Source: JAAOII01 sp965207705
GTDB taxonomy: Bacteria > Pseudomonadota > Gammaproteobacteria > CBDBNL01 > JAAOII01
DNA: 64,000 nucleotides
Assembly: GCA_965207705.1 (NCBI GenBank)
Contig: OZ242292.1
Span: forward strand, 1,922,001 to 1,986,000
Direction: 5' to 3'
Under the pieces are notes generated by a model, which searched no databases, was not told the DNA's origin, and saw only the letters and a program-made list of their open reading frames with translations. A program made the position numbers and the translations under genes. Positions 34,126 through 43,393 of this stretch are shown piece after piece. How positions within the stretch are numbered: the first letter of the stretch is position 1; the number at the start of each line of letters is the position of its first letter.

Positions 34126-36060
34126 ATGATACAAGGGGAGAAAATAAATGAGGGGAAAATACAAGAGAGGAAAATGCAAGAGAGGAAAATGCAAGGGGGG
34201 AAAATAAATGGGGAGAAAACAGATAGAATAAATAATTCATCAAAGATACTGATAGCATTATTGCCACTATTATTGTTAGTAGCAGGGAATTGCTTTGCTG
34301 CAGGAGATAGCAGTAGGAGTGATAAGCAAGGTGAAAGTATAAAATCACATGCTCTTGCTTTATACGGTAAGCCCAAGTATGGAGCTAACTTTAAGCATTT
34401 TTCTTATGTAAACCCTAATGCCCCTAAAAAGGGTCAATTAACGCGTGGTGGTTTCGGCACCTTTGATAGTTTAAATATGTTTATCTTGCAGGGTAACTCT
34501 GCTGATGGACTTGGATTAATCTATGATACCTTGACTTCCAAAGGTGTGGAAGAACCTGTTACTGAATATGGATTACTGGCAGAGCAAATAGAAATTCCTA
34601 AGGGAGAAATTGACTGGATAATTTTTCATCTTAACAAAAAAGCTAAGTTTAGTGATGGGGTTGCAGTAACTGCCGAAGATGTGGTATTTAGTTTTGAGAC
34701 AATCATTACTAAAGCTTTGCCTCAGTACCGTGCCTACTATGCGGATGTTGTTAAAGCGGAAGCGTTGGATAAACACAGAGTAAAATTTACCTTCAAGCAT
34801 AGTAATAACAAAGAATTGCCGCTTATTCTTGGACAATTAGTTGTGTTACCTAAACACTATTGGGAAGCGAAGGATAGAGATTTCGCTAAAGTTTCTTTAG
34901 AACCACCAGTTGGTTCTGGGGCTTATGTTATAGATAGCGTCAAGCCAGGGCGTAGCATCACATACAAACTTAACGATAAATATTGGGGTAAGAATTTGCC
35001 TGTAAATAAAGGATTACATAATTTTGACAAAATCAAGTATGTTTATTATCGTGACCTTGAAATACTGCATGAGGGTTTTAAGTCGGGAGAAATAGACCTT
35101 AAAGTTGAGAATCAGGCAAGTAGATGGAATAAAGAGTATGACTTCCCTGCGGTAAAAAGTGGCAAGGTTGTCAAAAAGGAATTTAAACATAATCGTAATC
35201 AAGGAATGCAAGCATTTATCTTTAATACTCGGCGGGAGATTTTCAAAGATGCCAAAGTGCGAGAAGCATTGAACTACGCTTTTGATTTTGAATGGGCTAA
35301 CAAGAACTTATTTTTTAGTTCCTATAAGAGGTCCTATAGCTTCTTTTCCAATAGTGAGCTGGCAGCGAAAGGTAAACCAACTGCAGGAGAGCTAAAGATA
35401 CTAGAACCCTATAAGAATAGGTTACCAAAACAGATTTGGGGGGACGTTCCTAGCCAACCACGTTCCGATACGGCAGGGGGAATTCGCGCTAATTTACGCC
35501 AAGCAATATCTTTGCTTAAAGAGGGCGGCTGGGAGTTAAAAGATGGCAAACTTATGTCTAAGGATAGTGGGAAGCAAATGAAATTTGAGATTCTTATAGT
35601 GCAAAAAGCATTTGAAAGAATAGTTAATCCGTTTATTAAAAATCTTGAACGGCTTGGCATAGATGCTAGTGTGCGTTTAGTGGACACCACTCAATACATA
35701 AATCGTATTCAAGAGTTTAATTTTGATATGATAGTTTTTAGCTTTGCGCAAAGCGAGTCACCAGGTAATGAACAACGAGATTTTTGGGGTAGTGCCAGCG
35801 CCAGTCACGCGGGCAGTCGTAATTTGGTTGGGATTATGGACCCAGTAATAGACGAGTTGATAGAAGGACTCATAACAGTTTCCAGTCGTGACGAGTTGAT
35901 TAGCTATAGTCAGGTGCTGGATAGAGTTATGTTGGCGGGATATTATGTAATACCCCATTGGCATATAAGTGCAGATAGAATTGCCTATTGGAACAAATTT
36001 GGTTTTACTAATGTGGTGCCAGATTCAGGAGTGCAGGTTACATCCTGGTGGGCTAAATAG
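34126..36060 (+). CDS. yejA: YejA-like ABC transporter substrate-binding protein (SBP family 5)
   Basis: About 644 residues, close to YejA. This is a periplasmic peptide-binding protein. After the signal sequence come HALALYGKPKYGANFKHFSY, VNPNAPKKGQL, GTFDSLNMFIL and IYDTLTSKG, all typical of YejA. The signal peptide core ILIALLPLLLLVAGNCFA is preceded by about 40 unusual residues coded by a degenerate 15-base tandem repeat (34150-34200) in which each unit carries a GAGAGG-AAA-ATG. The real start is therefore uncertain. ATG 34126 follows AGGAGG closely, and in-frame ATGs at 34174 and 34189 are also possible. yejB is convergent downstream, not in an operon with it. Confidence 0.88.
   Translation: MIQGEKINEGKIQERKMQERKMQGGKINGEKTDRINNSSKILIALLPLLLLVAGNCFAAGDSSRSDKQGESIKSHALALYGKPKYGANFKHFSYVNPNAPKKGQLTRGGFGTFDSLNMFILQGNSADGLGLIYDTLTSKGVEEPVTEYGLLAEQIEIPKGEIDWIIFHLNKKAKFSDGVAVTAEDVVFSFETIITKALPQYRAYYADVVKAEALDKHRVKFTFKHSNNKELPLILGQLVVLPKHYWEAKDRDFAKVSLEPPVGSGAYVIDSVKPGRSITYKLNDKYWGKNLPVNKGLHNFDKIKYVYYRDLEILHEGFKSGEIDLKVENQASRWNKEYDFPAVKSGKVVKKEFKHNRNQGMQAFIFNTRREIFKDAKVREALNYAFDFEWANKNLFFSSYKRSYSFFSNSELAAKGKPTAGELKILEPYKNRLPKQIWGDVPSQPRSDTAGGIRANLRQAISLLKEGGWELKDGKLMSKDSGKQMKFEILIVQKAFERIVNPFIKNLERLGIDASVRLVDTTQYINRIQEFNFDMIVFSFAQSESPGNEQRDFWGSASASHAGSRNLVGIMDPVIDELIEGLITVSSRDELISYSQVLDRVMLAGYYVIPHWHISADRIAYWNKFGFTNVVPDSGVQVTSWWAK
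34150..34200 (+). repeat. Short tandem repeat with repeated ribosome-binding-site/ATG units
   Basis: Two and a half near-copies of a 15-base unit (AGAGAGGAAAATGCA). Each contains a GAGAGG purine run three bases before an in-frame ATG (34174, 34189). It codes for the K-rich region KIQERKMQERKMQGGK ahead of the yejA signal peptide. Confidence 0.7.
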
Positions 36061-36118
36061 GGTAATCAGTCCATCGTCACGTCGGCGCCTTGCTGATAAA
36101 CCTTATTGATAATTATCT

Positions 36119-37195
36119 TTAATCAGCGGATTCAAAGTTAATGCGTGGATCTATGATAGTGTAGGTTACATCACTTACTATCTTAATAACTAATCCCAAT
36201 AAGGTAAATATATACAAAGAAGCAAATACTACTGGGTAATCGCGATTGACCACCGCCTCAAATCCCAGTAATCCTAAACCATTCAAAGAAAAAATTACTT
36301 CTATTAATAAGGAGCCAGTTACAAAGACGCTAACTAATAGAGCTGGAATGCCGGCTATTATTAATAGCATAGCATTGCGAAATACGTGCCCATATAGAAC
36401 CTTTTTTCTAGTCAGTCCTTTGGCAAGGGCGGTATAAACATATTTTTTGTTTATTTCTTCTAAAAAAGAATTCTTGGTAAGCACGGTTAATGTGGCAAAT
36501 CCTCCTATAGAAAGAGCTATGGTGGGCAGAGTTATATGCCAAAAATAATCCTTTATTTTTCCCCACCAACTGAGCATAGCAAAATCGTCCGATACCAGAC
36601 CACTTAAAGGGAAAAATTGCCAGAAACTTCCGCCAGCAAAAAGAACTAATAATAGTATTGCAAATAAGAAGCCAGGAATTGCATAACCTATGATGATAAG
36701 CATGCTTGACCAGGCATCAAATTTGGTGCCATTACGCACCGCTTTAGCTATACCCAAGGGTATGGAAATAAAATAAACTAATAGGGTAGACCACAGCCCT
36801 AAAGATATGGATACAGGTATTGCTTCCCATACAAGAGTTAGAACACTTCTGCCTTTGTAAAAACTATCTCCAAAATTAAAGGTCGCATAGTTTTTGAGCA
36901 TTAGTAAGAATCTTTCCACTGGCGGCTTATCAAAGCCATAGAGTTTAGTTAGTTCTTCAATAAACTCTTTTTCCACCCCTTCAGCTCCGCAATAAAACCC
37001 CGTGCATCCTTCAAGTTCTAAACTTGAGCTAGAGAATTGTGAAGTAGGACTGCCTACATCTCCTAAGGTGAGGCGAGCTATGGTCTGCTCAATTGGACCG
37101 CCAGGGGCAGATTGGACTAATATGAAGTTTATAATCATTATTCCTAATAAAGTGGGAATTATGAGAAGAAGCCGTCTAATAATATAATCAGTCAC
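36119..37195 (-). CDS. yejB: ABC transporter permease, YejB-like
   Basis: 358 residues. MTDYIIRRLLLIIPTLLGI is the characteristic first membrane helix of dipeptide-type permeases. INFILVQSAPGGPIEQTIAR and GDSFYKGRSVLTLVWEAIPVS follow. The EAA loop (YVYTALAKGLTRKKVLYGHVF) contacts the ATPase. GLLGFEAVVNRDYPVVFA is near the end. It fits YejB, partner of the YejA-type protein that converges on it. The second permease and the ATPase (YejE, YejF) are not next to it. Confidence 0.88.
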   Translation of the reverse strand: MTDYIIRRLLLIIPTLLGIMIINFILVQSAPGGPIEQTIARLTLGDVGSPTSQFSSSSLELEGCTGFYCGAEGVEKEFIEELTKLYGFDKPPVERFLLMLKNYATFNFGDSFYKGRSVLTLVWEAIPVSISLGLWSTLLVYFISIPLGIAKAVRNGTKFDAWSSMLIIIGYAIPGFLFAILLLVLFAGGSFWQFFPLSGLVSDDFAMLSWWGKIKDYFWHITLPTIALSIGGFATLTVLTKNSFLEEINKKYVYTALAKGLTRKKVLYGHVFRNAMLLIIAGIPALLVSVFVTGSLLIEVIFSLNGLGLLGFEAVVNRDYPVVFASLYIFTLLGLVIKIVSDVTYTIIDPRINFESAD

Positions 37196-37227
37196 TTTCT
37201 TTGTGCTCTGTTAGAAGCTATCTTGTG

Positions 37228-37794
37228 TTAGGGTTTGGGCAGTGTAACACCGCTTTGTTTTTGATACTTACCTTTGCGCTGCTTATAGGTTATGGAGCAC
37301 TGTTCATCCGACTGAAAGAATACCAATTGCGCTACTCCTTCGTTAGCATATATTTTTGCTGGCAGATTTGTGGTGTTGGAGAACTCCAAAGTTATATACC
37401 CTTCCCATTCTGGCTCAAGTGGTGTGACATTAACCACTATGCCGCATCTTGCGTAAGTTGATTTCCCCAAACAAATAACCAGGACATCTGGTGGAATACG
37501 TAGATACTCTATGGTGCGGGCAAGCGCAAAAGAATTGGGAGGAATTATGCATGAATCTCCCTGCATATCAACAAATCCTTTTGGGTTAAATTCTTTTGGG
37601 TCTACTGTAGCAGAGTGCACATTGGTGAATACTTTAAACTCATCAGCACAGCGGACGTCATAGCCGTAGCTTGATAGTCCATAAGATATGAGAGGCATCC
37701 CACCTTGACTGCGCATCTGGGCTTCTACAAATGGTTCTATCATCTGTTTGCTATGTGCCATTTTGGCTATCCATTTATCTGATTTAATTGTCAT
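37228..37794 (-). CDS. dcd: dCTP deaminase
   Basis: 188 residues (usual ~193). It converts dCTP to dUTP, the main source of dUMP for thymidylate in Gram-negative bacteria. LSSYGYDVRCADEF and IPPNSFALARTIEYLRIP are conserved. GKSTYARCGIVVNVTPLEP and EWEGYITLEFSN contain the catalytic arginine and glutamate (about Arg116 and Glu137). It is divergent from mrp, sharing a 66-base intergenic region. Confidence 0.97.
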   Translation of the reverse strand: MTIKSDKWIAKMAHSKQMIEPFVEAQMRSQGGMPLISYGLSSYGYDVRCADEFKVFTNVHSATVDPKEFNPKGFVDMQGDSCIIPPNSFALARTIEYLRIPPDVLVICLGKSTYARCGIVVNVTPLEPEWEGYITLEFSNTTNLPAKIYANEGVAQLVFFQSDEQCSITYKQRKGKYQKQSGVTLPKP

Positions 37795-37860
37795 GTTATC
37801 TGTAATTATAAAGGAAATTGAATATGAAACTCCTAATCACCTTGCTATACAATATACAAT

Positions 37861-38901
37861 ATGGAAGATATTCTAAAACAATATAAGGATCCGTATCTCA
37901 ACTTGGATTATATTACTTTGGGAGCGGTAGAATCATTGTCGTCGCCAGGGCAGAGCGGTGAGCAAAAACTAACAGTAACTTTGCCGTATCCAATCGGTAG
38001 GGCTAAACAAAGAATTGAAGCAGAATTGAAAGAACATCTTAGTAAGCATAATATTACTAAGGTTCAGATTGAGATTAAGCAAAAGATAGTATCACTTAAT
38101 CCGCGTCCTCAGACCAAGCAGCTAACAGGAGTGCGTAATATTATCGCAGTGGCATCTGGTAAGGGAGGGGTTGGTAAATCCACTACCTCAATTTATCTGG
38201 CGGCAACATTACAGAATTTGGGGGCTAGGGTTGGCATGCTTGATGCAGATATTTATGGACCAAGTCAACCATATCTGCTAAATGTTCAGGCAGATAAAAA
38301 AAATATAGCAGGGGAAGGTAACACAATGAATCCAGTAATGTCTAACGGGCTTAAGACCATGTCGTTGAGCTATTTATTGGATGATGAGCAAACTCCAGCT
38401 ATATGGCGTGGGGCGATGGCTTCCAACGCATTGCAACAATTGGTGTATTCCACAAATTGGGGTGACTTGGACTATCTTATAGTGGATATGCCGCCAGGAA
38501 CAGGAGATATTCAACTTACTTTGTGTCAAAGAGTGTCATTGAGTGCCGCAGTTATAGTGACTACACCACATAAGCTAGCTCTTATAGGAGCAGAGAAAGC
38601 GGTGGAAATGTTTCGTAAGCTTTATGTTCCAGTGCTTGGCATGGTAGAAAATATGTCTTATTATGATTGTTCAAAATGTGGTGAGAGGCATCACATCTTT
38701 GGCGAGGGTAAGAGTGCAGCCCTGAGCGAAAGCAAAAACCTTGAGTTATTAGGAACACTACCTCTACAAGAAGATTATAGTGAAGCAGTGCAAAATAATA
38801 AAATCCCCGAGCATTGGCAGGAATTGGCTTTTCGCATAGCATTGGCTATAAGTAAACTTAACTCGGCTCCTTCCCCGCAGATACAAGTAGTGAACGATTA
38901 A
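37861..38901 (+). CDS. mrp: Mrp/ApbC family iron-sulfur cluster carrier ATPase
   Basis: 346 residues. An N-terminal MIP18/DUF59 domain is followed by the deviant Walker A motif SGKGGVGKST (99-108). The conserved MPPGTGDIQLT lies downstream, and Cys270-x-x-Cys273 (CSKCGE) binds the bridging Fe-S cluster in the dimer. It transfers Fe-S clusters to apo-proteins in the cytoplasm. A TACAAT box directly before the ATG and the lack of a Shine-Dalgarno suggest a leaderless mRNA. Confidence 0.95.
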   Translation: MEDILKQYKDPYLNLDYITLGAVESLSSPGQSGEQKLTVTLPYPIGRAKQRIEAELKEHLSKHNITKVQIEIKQKIVSLNPRPQTKQLTGVRNIIAVASGKGGVGKSTTSIYLAATLQNLGARVGMLDADIYGPSQPYLLNVQADKKNIAGEGNTMNPVMSNGLKTMSLSYLLDDEQTPAIWRGAMASNALQQLVYSTNWGDLDYLIVDMPPGTGDIQLTLCQRVSLSAAVIVTTPHKLALIGAEKAVEMFRKLYVPVLGMVENMSYYDCSKCGERHHIFGEGKSAALSESKNLELLGTLPLQEDYSEAVQNNKIPEHWQELAFRIALAISKLNSAPSPQIQVVND

Positions 38902-38913
38902 GAGCTGATATAT

Positions 38914-41900
38914 TCATGCATCCCATTCGCGCCAAAAGCCGTTCTGCGGACAATAAATAGCTATTTTTATAGGGGGGCTAATTGAGGGGGGAGTAATTGA
39001 GGGGGGACTAACTGGGTGGTTATCGGATGCGGATTTAGACAAATCGGATTCGCTGCTTAGTTCTTTGAGGGCGGCGGCATAGTTGCTGAGTTGGCGATGG
39101 TATTTATCAAGTTCTTCTGTAGAAAATGTACCGTCTTCTGATGTCTTGTAGTCAACTATCCACTTAACTCCATCTGCTTCAAAAAATCTATCAATACGGA
39201 TGCTGCTTTTATCCTTGCGCGCCAAAGTCCATTCATTCTTACTTGCATTTTCACCTGATGCTTTAAGTATCCACTGAGAGCGTTCATCCTGAAGGCAAAA
39301 GTTTAGAGTGGTGCTGGCTATGCTGTTAAGTTGATTAATCTGTTCCTTGTTTAATCCTTTTCCTCTTAGTAAGTTATTCCATTTTTTTATCTCTTTTTGT
39401 AGGAAATTCTCCGTCAATTCTTTGTTATTACATAATTTTGTTATATCTTGGCAAGCAAGGGACTCCATTAGACGATGGATTATTATTCCTTTGCATCTTT
39501 CATAAGGTGGATGCCAAATACTAAAAGGAGTTGTCTTGGAAGTTGATGTTTCTTGGGCTATATCATCATAGCCATCATGAAAGTCAGAGTGGTCGCTTAA
39601 ATCTGATGAAGCAATTCTCTTAATTTTAACTTCAGATTCTTTGTTTCTTGTATCTGCTGGGTTATGACACGGAATTAATTTGTCAATATTTTCATCTAAT
39701 GGTTTATAAATTAAACTCAGAAATGAGTCATACGCGGGATTTTTGAGTGAGGAGTGTATTTCGTCTGCTGATTTTTCTTCAATATCAGCATTATATTTTA
39801 ATGCATAGTGCAAATATAAACGGCTACGCGCTCGGGTGCAGGCAACATAGAATAGGCGGCGATATTCTTGCTGCTGTTGCTCTGCCTTAATTCCTTTTAT
39901 CATAGTGTACACTGGCTCGTCTTGCGGACTACTACTGGGCGAGTGGATAGCCATTAAGGCAACTTCTTGCTGTTTAGTTGGAGTTAGTTTATTGTTAGGG
40001 GCATCCGAATCGCTTAAATCTGACATGGAATCAGTGCTGATTATAAAGTCAGCCACTGTTAGCAGCTCTTGGGATGCGCTTTTATTCCCAGCGCCTCCAT
40101 GTAATGATACTAAGAATACATAGTCAAACTCTAGTCCCTTAGAACGATGAATTGTCATAATTTGAATGGGTGCCTTGCTTTCAAAATTTGCGCCAAGATT
40201 ATCCATTTGACGTTTCATGGCATCCAAGTTAAGGACGCTACCATTATTCTCTGATTCTCTGAGAAGATTGAATATTAGTTCTGTTTCAAGCAGGTCCTTT
40301 TCACTAGTTAACCTAGTGGGTCCGCCTAATGTTTGCCATGCCTGATCAATAACATCGTGCCAACTTTTGCGCCTTCTTTCTCGCATGGCTGGAGTTATAC
40401 AAAGAACAAAATGTTTTATTCTATTTACTCCATCTGGGGATACAGAATTGTCAACGCGATTCTGGGCGATATCCTGTATTAGTTGCCATAAATTATGCTT
40501 ATTCTCGTTGTGAGCTATGTTTAGGAGATCCTTAAGTTGTAAGCCGCACCAAGGGGCGCGTAGCATAGCATACCAAGCAAGTTCATCCTTAATATCATAA
40601 ATGCCACGCACTAAGGTAAAAATATCCATAATAATTGGATTTGCTGCAGCGAATGATGCGCGACTTGCATCAAAATCCAGCTTGGCTTCGTGTAATAAAG
40701 GGATAAGGCCAGCTATATGGTTACGATTACGGGTTAATATGCCTATCTTTGCTTGGGGTTGTTGTTCGGTTATTCTGTGTAATTCACTGATTATTGGCTG
40801 AAATAACTGCTGTGCAGAGGGAGTGAAGTTATCTGGATGAATAATCCCAATATGAGAGAGAACCTCATCTTTTGTTGTTTGGTCAGAAGAAATGGCTGAT
40901 GAATTATCAGAATTTGCAGGATTAGTGTGCGTGTAGGATACTGCATCAATGAGATTATCTGCTTTAGCAGGAAATACTTGCGCGAATGTTTGATTGAACC
41001 ACTCAACGAGTTGTGCCTCAGAGCGATAATTATATTGCAGAGTAATTCTTGTTAGAGGGACTTGTCCGAGCCGCTGTTCATCCCATAGGCGGTTGAATAT
41101 GCGCACATCCGCTTGACGAAAAGCATAGATGGACTGCATGGGATCGCCCACTAAGAATAAACTATTAGGAGTTGCCGCATCCCATCCTGCAGATATGGCT
41201 TGCAATAGCTGCAGCTGTCCATAAGATGTGTCTTGGAACTCGTCAACCAATAGATGCCTTAGACGATAACCGAGTCGTTCGGCAAGCAGGGTGGGGGAGT
41301 TCTCTTGTCCCATGACTGCGATAGCAGCAAGCATTATGGCGCTATGGTCACATTTATTATCACGCTTGAATATCTGTAATAAGTGGGCTGAAGCAAATTT
41401 TATTAACGTTTGTGCAGCTTTAACTAATTGCAATTCTTCCGCCTTATATTCTTCAGCCCATAGGCGTGACTTTGCCAATATTTCAATCCATTCGTTTTTT
41501 TGTTGTAATTTTTCTAACATCAATTGCATTTGCTTTTTAGTATCGCTTCCTGTGAAGAAGCCATGCCTTTTGTTCAGACCTGATGGCCTGCGTAATGTTC
41601 CGCCGCTAGTTAGGAGTATTTTTGATAGGTTTTGCCAATCCTCTAGTGGATAATCTTGCCAGTTGGTGTTTGCATCAGGTGTTATGAATGGAGGATCTGG
41701 ACAGTGTTGGAGGTTGTTGTTTAGTATTTTGGTGATTTCGTCCAGTATATCTGTAGGGGCTGATTGGACGAGACGCCTTTTGAGTTCTTTAATCAGTAGA
41801 TGTAGTTGTGCGGCAGGATTATACCCTTTCTCATTTATAAGCGGCAATATTGCTACCCTATTTGAGAGTATTGAAGCGACACTAGCTTTTAGCTTATTGC

Positions 41901-42426
41901 GGCTATTGCTGTGGAGATATAGTAGCCGCATCAACCCTTGTTTGTTTTCTTCTGTAAGCTGCATTGTTGCTAATGCATTTTCTGATGCCTCCAGATATAG
42001 CTGTGTCATTTCTTCATCCATTACTATCTCTGGCATGGTCCAAAATTCAGCTTTCAGTGGGTCTAATGATACCAAAGTATGACAGAAAGAGTCAATTGTG
42101 GTTACGTTATCACTGGTTATTATTCTTTCGGTTAGCCATTTTTTCTGTTTTGCCTTTGCTATCACCTTTTGTGCTAGCTGATAGGTTATTTTTTTGTGAG
42201 GTTCTTCAGGGAGGGTGGTTCGTTCTAACTCCTCGCGAATGCGCCTTCTCATTTCGGCAGCCGCTTTACGCGTGAAGGTGATTGCTACTATTTGGCAGGG
42301 GTCATCACATGCTTCTGCTAATAGAGTCAAGTATCTTTGCACTAGCAGCTCGGTTTTACCTGAGCCAGCAGGTGCCTTGACGATCATGCTTTGCTGGTGG
42401 TTAAGTGCCTGGTTAATTGATGTCAC
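38914..42426 (-). CDS. UvrD/AddA-like helicase with C-terminal RecB-type nuclease
   Basis: 1170 residues. Walker A is KAPAGSGKTELL (residues 17-28), followed by AITFTRKAAAEMRRR. VDEFQDTS, NYRS and IMTIHRSKGLEFDYVFL are helicase motifs II, IV and V, and YVACTRAR is motif VI. Near residue 1090 IVDYKTSEDG, with IRIDRFFEADG before it, forms a PD-(D/E)XK nuclease like that of AddA and RecB. It should act in double-strand break end processing. No addB partner lies beside it. The C-terminus holds a Pro-Ser repeat (PPSITPPSISPP) coded by a 15-base tandem repeat. It lies three bases downstream of the DUF1624 gene. Confidence 0.85.
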   Translation of the reverse strand: MTSINQALNHQQSMIVKAPAGSGKTELLVQRYLTLLAEACDDPCQIVAITFTRKAAAEMRRRIREELERTTLPEEPHKKITYQLAQKVIAKAKQKKWLTERIITSDNVTTIDSFCHTLVSLDPLKAEFWTMPEIVMDEEMTQLYLEASENALATMQLTEENKQGLMRLLYLHSNSRNKLKASVASILSNRVAILPLINEKGYNPAAQLHLLIKELKRRLVQSAPTDILDEITKILNNNLQHCPDPPFITPDANTNWQDYPLEDWQNLSKILLTSGGTLRRPSGLNKRHGFFTGSDTKKQMQLMLEKLQQKNEWIEILAKSRLWAEEYKAEELQLVKAAQTLIKFASAHLLQIFKRDNKCDHSAIMLAAIAVMGQENSPTLLAERLGYRLRHLLVDEFQDTSYGQLQLLQAISAGWDAATPNSLFLVGDPMQSIYAFRQADVRIFNRLWDEQRLGQVPLTRITLQYNYRSEAQLVEWFNQTFAQVFPAKADNLIDAVSYTHTNPANSDNSSAISSDQTTKDEVLSHIGIIHPDNFTPSAQQLFQPIISELHRITEQQPQAKIGILTRNRNHIAGLIPLLHEAKLDFDASRASFAAANPIIMDIFTLVRGIYDIKDELAWYAMLRAPWCGLQLKDLLNIAHNENKHNLWQLIQDIAQNRVDNSVSPDGVNRIKHFVLCITPAMRERRRKSWHDVIDQAWQTLGGPTRLTSEKDLLETELIFNLLRESENNGSVLNLDAMKRQMDNLGANFESKAPIQIMTIHRSKGLEFDYVFLVSLHGGAGNKSASQELLTVADFIISTDSMSDLSDSDAPNNKLTPTKQQEVALMAIHSPSSSPQDEPVYTMIKGIKAEQQQQEYRRLFYVACTRARSRLYLHYALKYNADIEEKSADEIHSSLKNPAYDSFLSLIYKPLDENIDKLIPCHNPADTRNKESEVKIKRIASSDLSDHSDFHDGYDDIAQETSTSKTTPFSIWHPPYERCKGIIIHRLMESLACQDITKLCNNKELTENFLQKEIKKWNNLLRGKGLNKEQINQLNSIASTTLNFCLQDERSQWILKASGENASKNEWTLARKDKSSIRIDRFFEADGVKWIVDYKTSEDGTFSTEELDKYHRQLSNYAAALKELSSESDLSKSASDNHPVSPPSITPPSISPPIKIAIYCPQNGFWREWDA

Positions 42427-42429
42427 TAA

Positions 42430-43161
42430 TTAGAATATTAAGTATAGATATATGAGTCCCCAAAGTATGGGTTGATGAAGCATGTATATAATCAACGAAT
42501 ATCTTCCGCTTACTGCTAAAGGATATAGCCAACGTATTCCATTTTGGATATAGATATACTTGCCTAAAAGGCGCGCAGTAAACATACCCAGCAGAACCAC
42601 TCCAAACCAAGGGAATATTGGAGTAAAATCAGCGGAACTGGTAACCCGTGTAACCATTCCCAACCATCTTAGTAAAGGATGATTGAATAAATCGTTGCTG
42701 TAGTTGAATCCTATGTAGACGATTAACGCCCCTATTATAAGGTTAATCCAATAAAATCTTACAAACAGCAAGCCAAGAACCGAAGCAGTAGCTATCAAAT
42801 GGAGTATGCCAAAAAAAATATACTTATCCGATAAAACCAAGGAAGTTATTATAGTTATTGCTATTGCATTTGCCGCTATTATTAGTAATCTACGCCCATA
42901 AGTGTTCCATTTAAAACCTCGTTGGTAGTGGAGATATAGGGAAGCGCCAGTTGCCCCAAGGAAACAACTTAATATGACATAACGAAAGGATATCCATTTA
43001 ATATCAGTATACATTGGAATATCAGCTATATTAAACAACGTTAAGTCATAGAAAAAATGAAAAATAACCATCAGTACTATGCCTATACCGCGCAACGCAT
43101 CAATTAATAAACTGCGGTTATATAGTTTGGCAGGGCGTAGTTTATTAGCAAGATTACCCAT
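42430..43161 (-). CDS. DUF1624 / heparan-alpha-glucosaminide N-acetyltransferase-like membrane protein
   Basis: About 243 residues from the ATG at 43161. An upstream ATG at 43242 would add 27 residues without family similarity and come within two bases of the tRNA gene. LLIDALRGIGIVLMVIFHF with a following YDL is the signature of the family (R/D..RG...M...H....D). About seven membrane helices follow, with FPWFGVVLLGMF and YMLHQPILWG at the end. The role in bacteria is unknown; acyl transfer across the membrane is the family inference. It is probably co-transcribed with the helicase gene. Confidence 0.78.
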   Translation of the reverse strand: MGNLANKLRPAKLYNRSLLIDALRGIGIVLMVIFHFFYDLTLFNIADIPMYTDIKWISFRYVILSCFLGATGASLYLHYQRGFKWNTYGRRLLIIAANAIAITIITSLVLSDKYIFFGILHLIATASVLGLLFVRFYWINLIIGALIVYIGFNYSNDLFNHPLLRWLGMVTRVTSSADFTPIFPWFGVVLLGMFTARLLGKYIYIQNGIRWLYPLAVSGRYSLIIYMLHQPILWGLIYLYLIF

Positions 43162-43243
43162 AGTTAAATCCGCATAAGAAGTAGTGCATTTTCCATAAAT
43201 TAACCTGTAACGACATATTATAGTTATTTGGCGTGTAATCAAA

Positions 43244-43317
<74 letters not shown>

Positions 43318-43393
43318 ACATCTGTTTACATTATAAAGAAATATATAAGGGTCTTGCAAGTAGTTGCAAATATTTATGGGGGTATTGGGCTAT

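Noticed and set aside
34059..34376. Minus-strand open frames over the yejA start
   Set aside because: Hydrophobic frames produced by the purine-rich repeat on the other strand; no support.
36061..36118. Terminator between yejA and yejB
   Set aside because: A possible GCTGAT...ATCAGC stem is imperfect and runs into yejB; no clear T-tract.
41291..42275. Long open frames on the plus strand opposite the helicase gene
   Set aside because: They lie wholly antisense to the well-supported helicase and have no recognisable domain.
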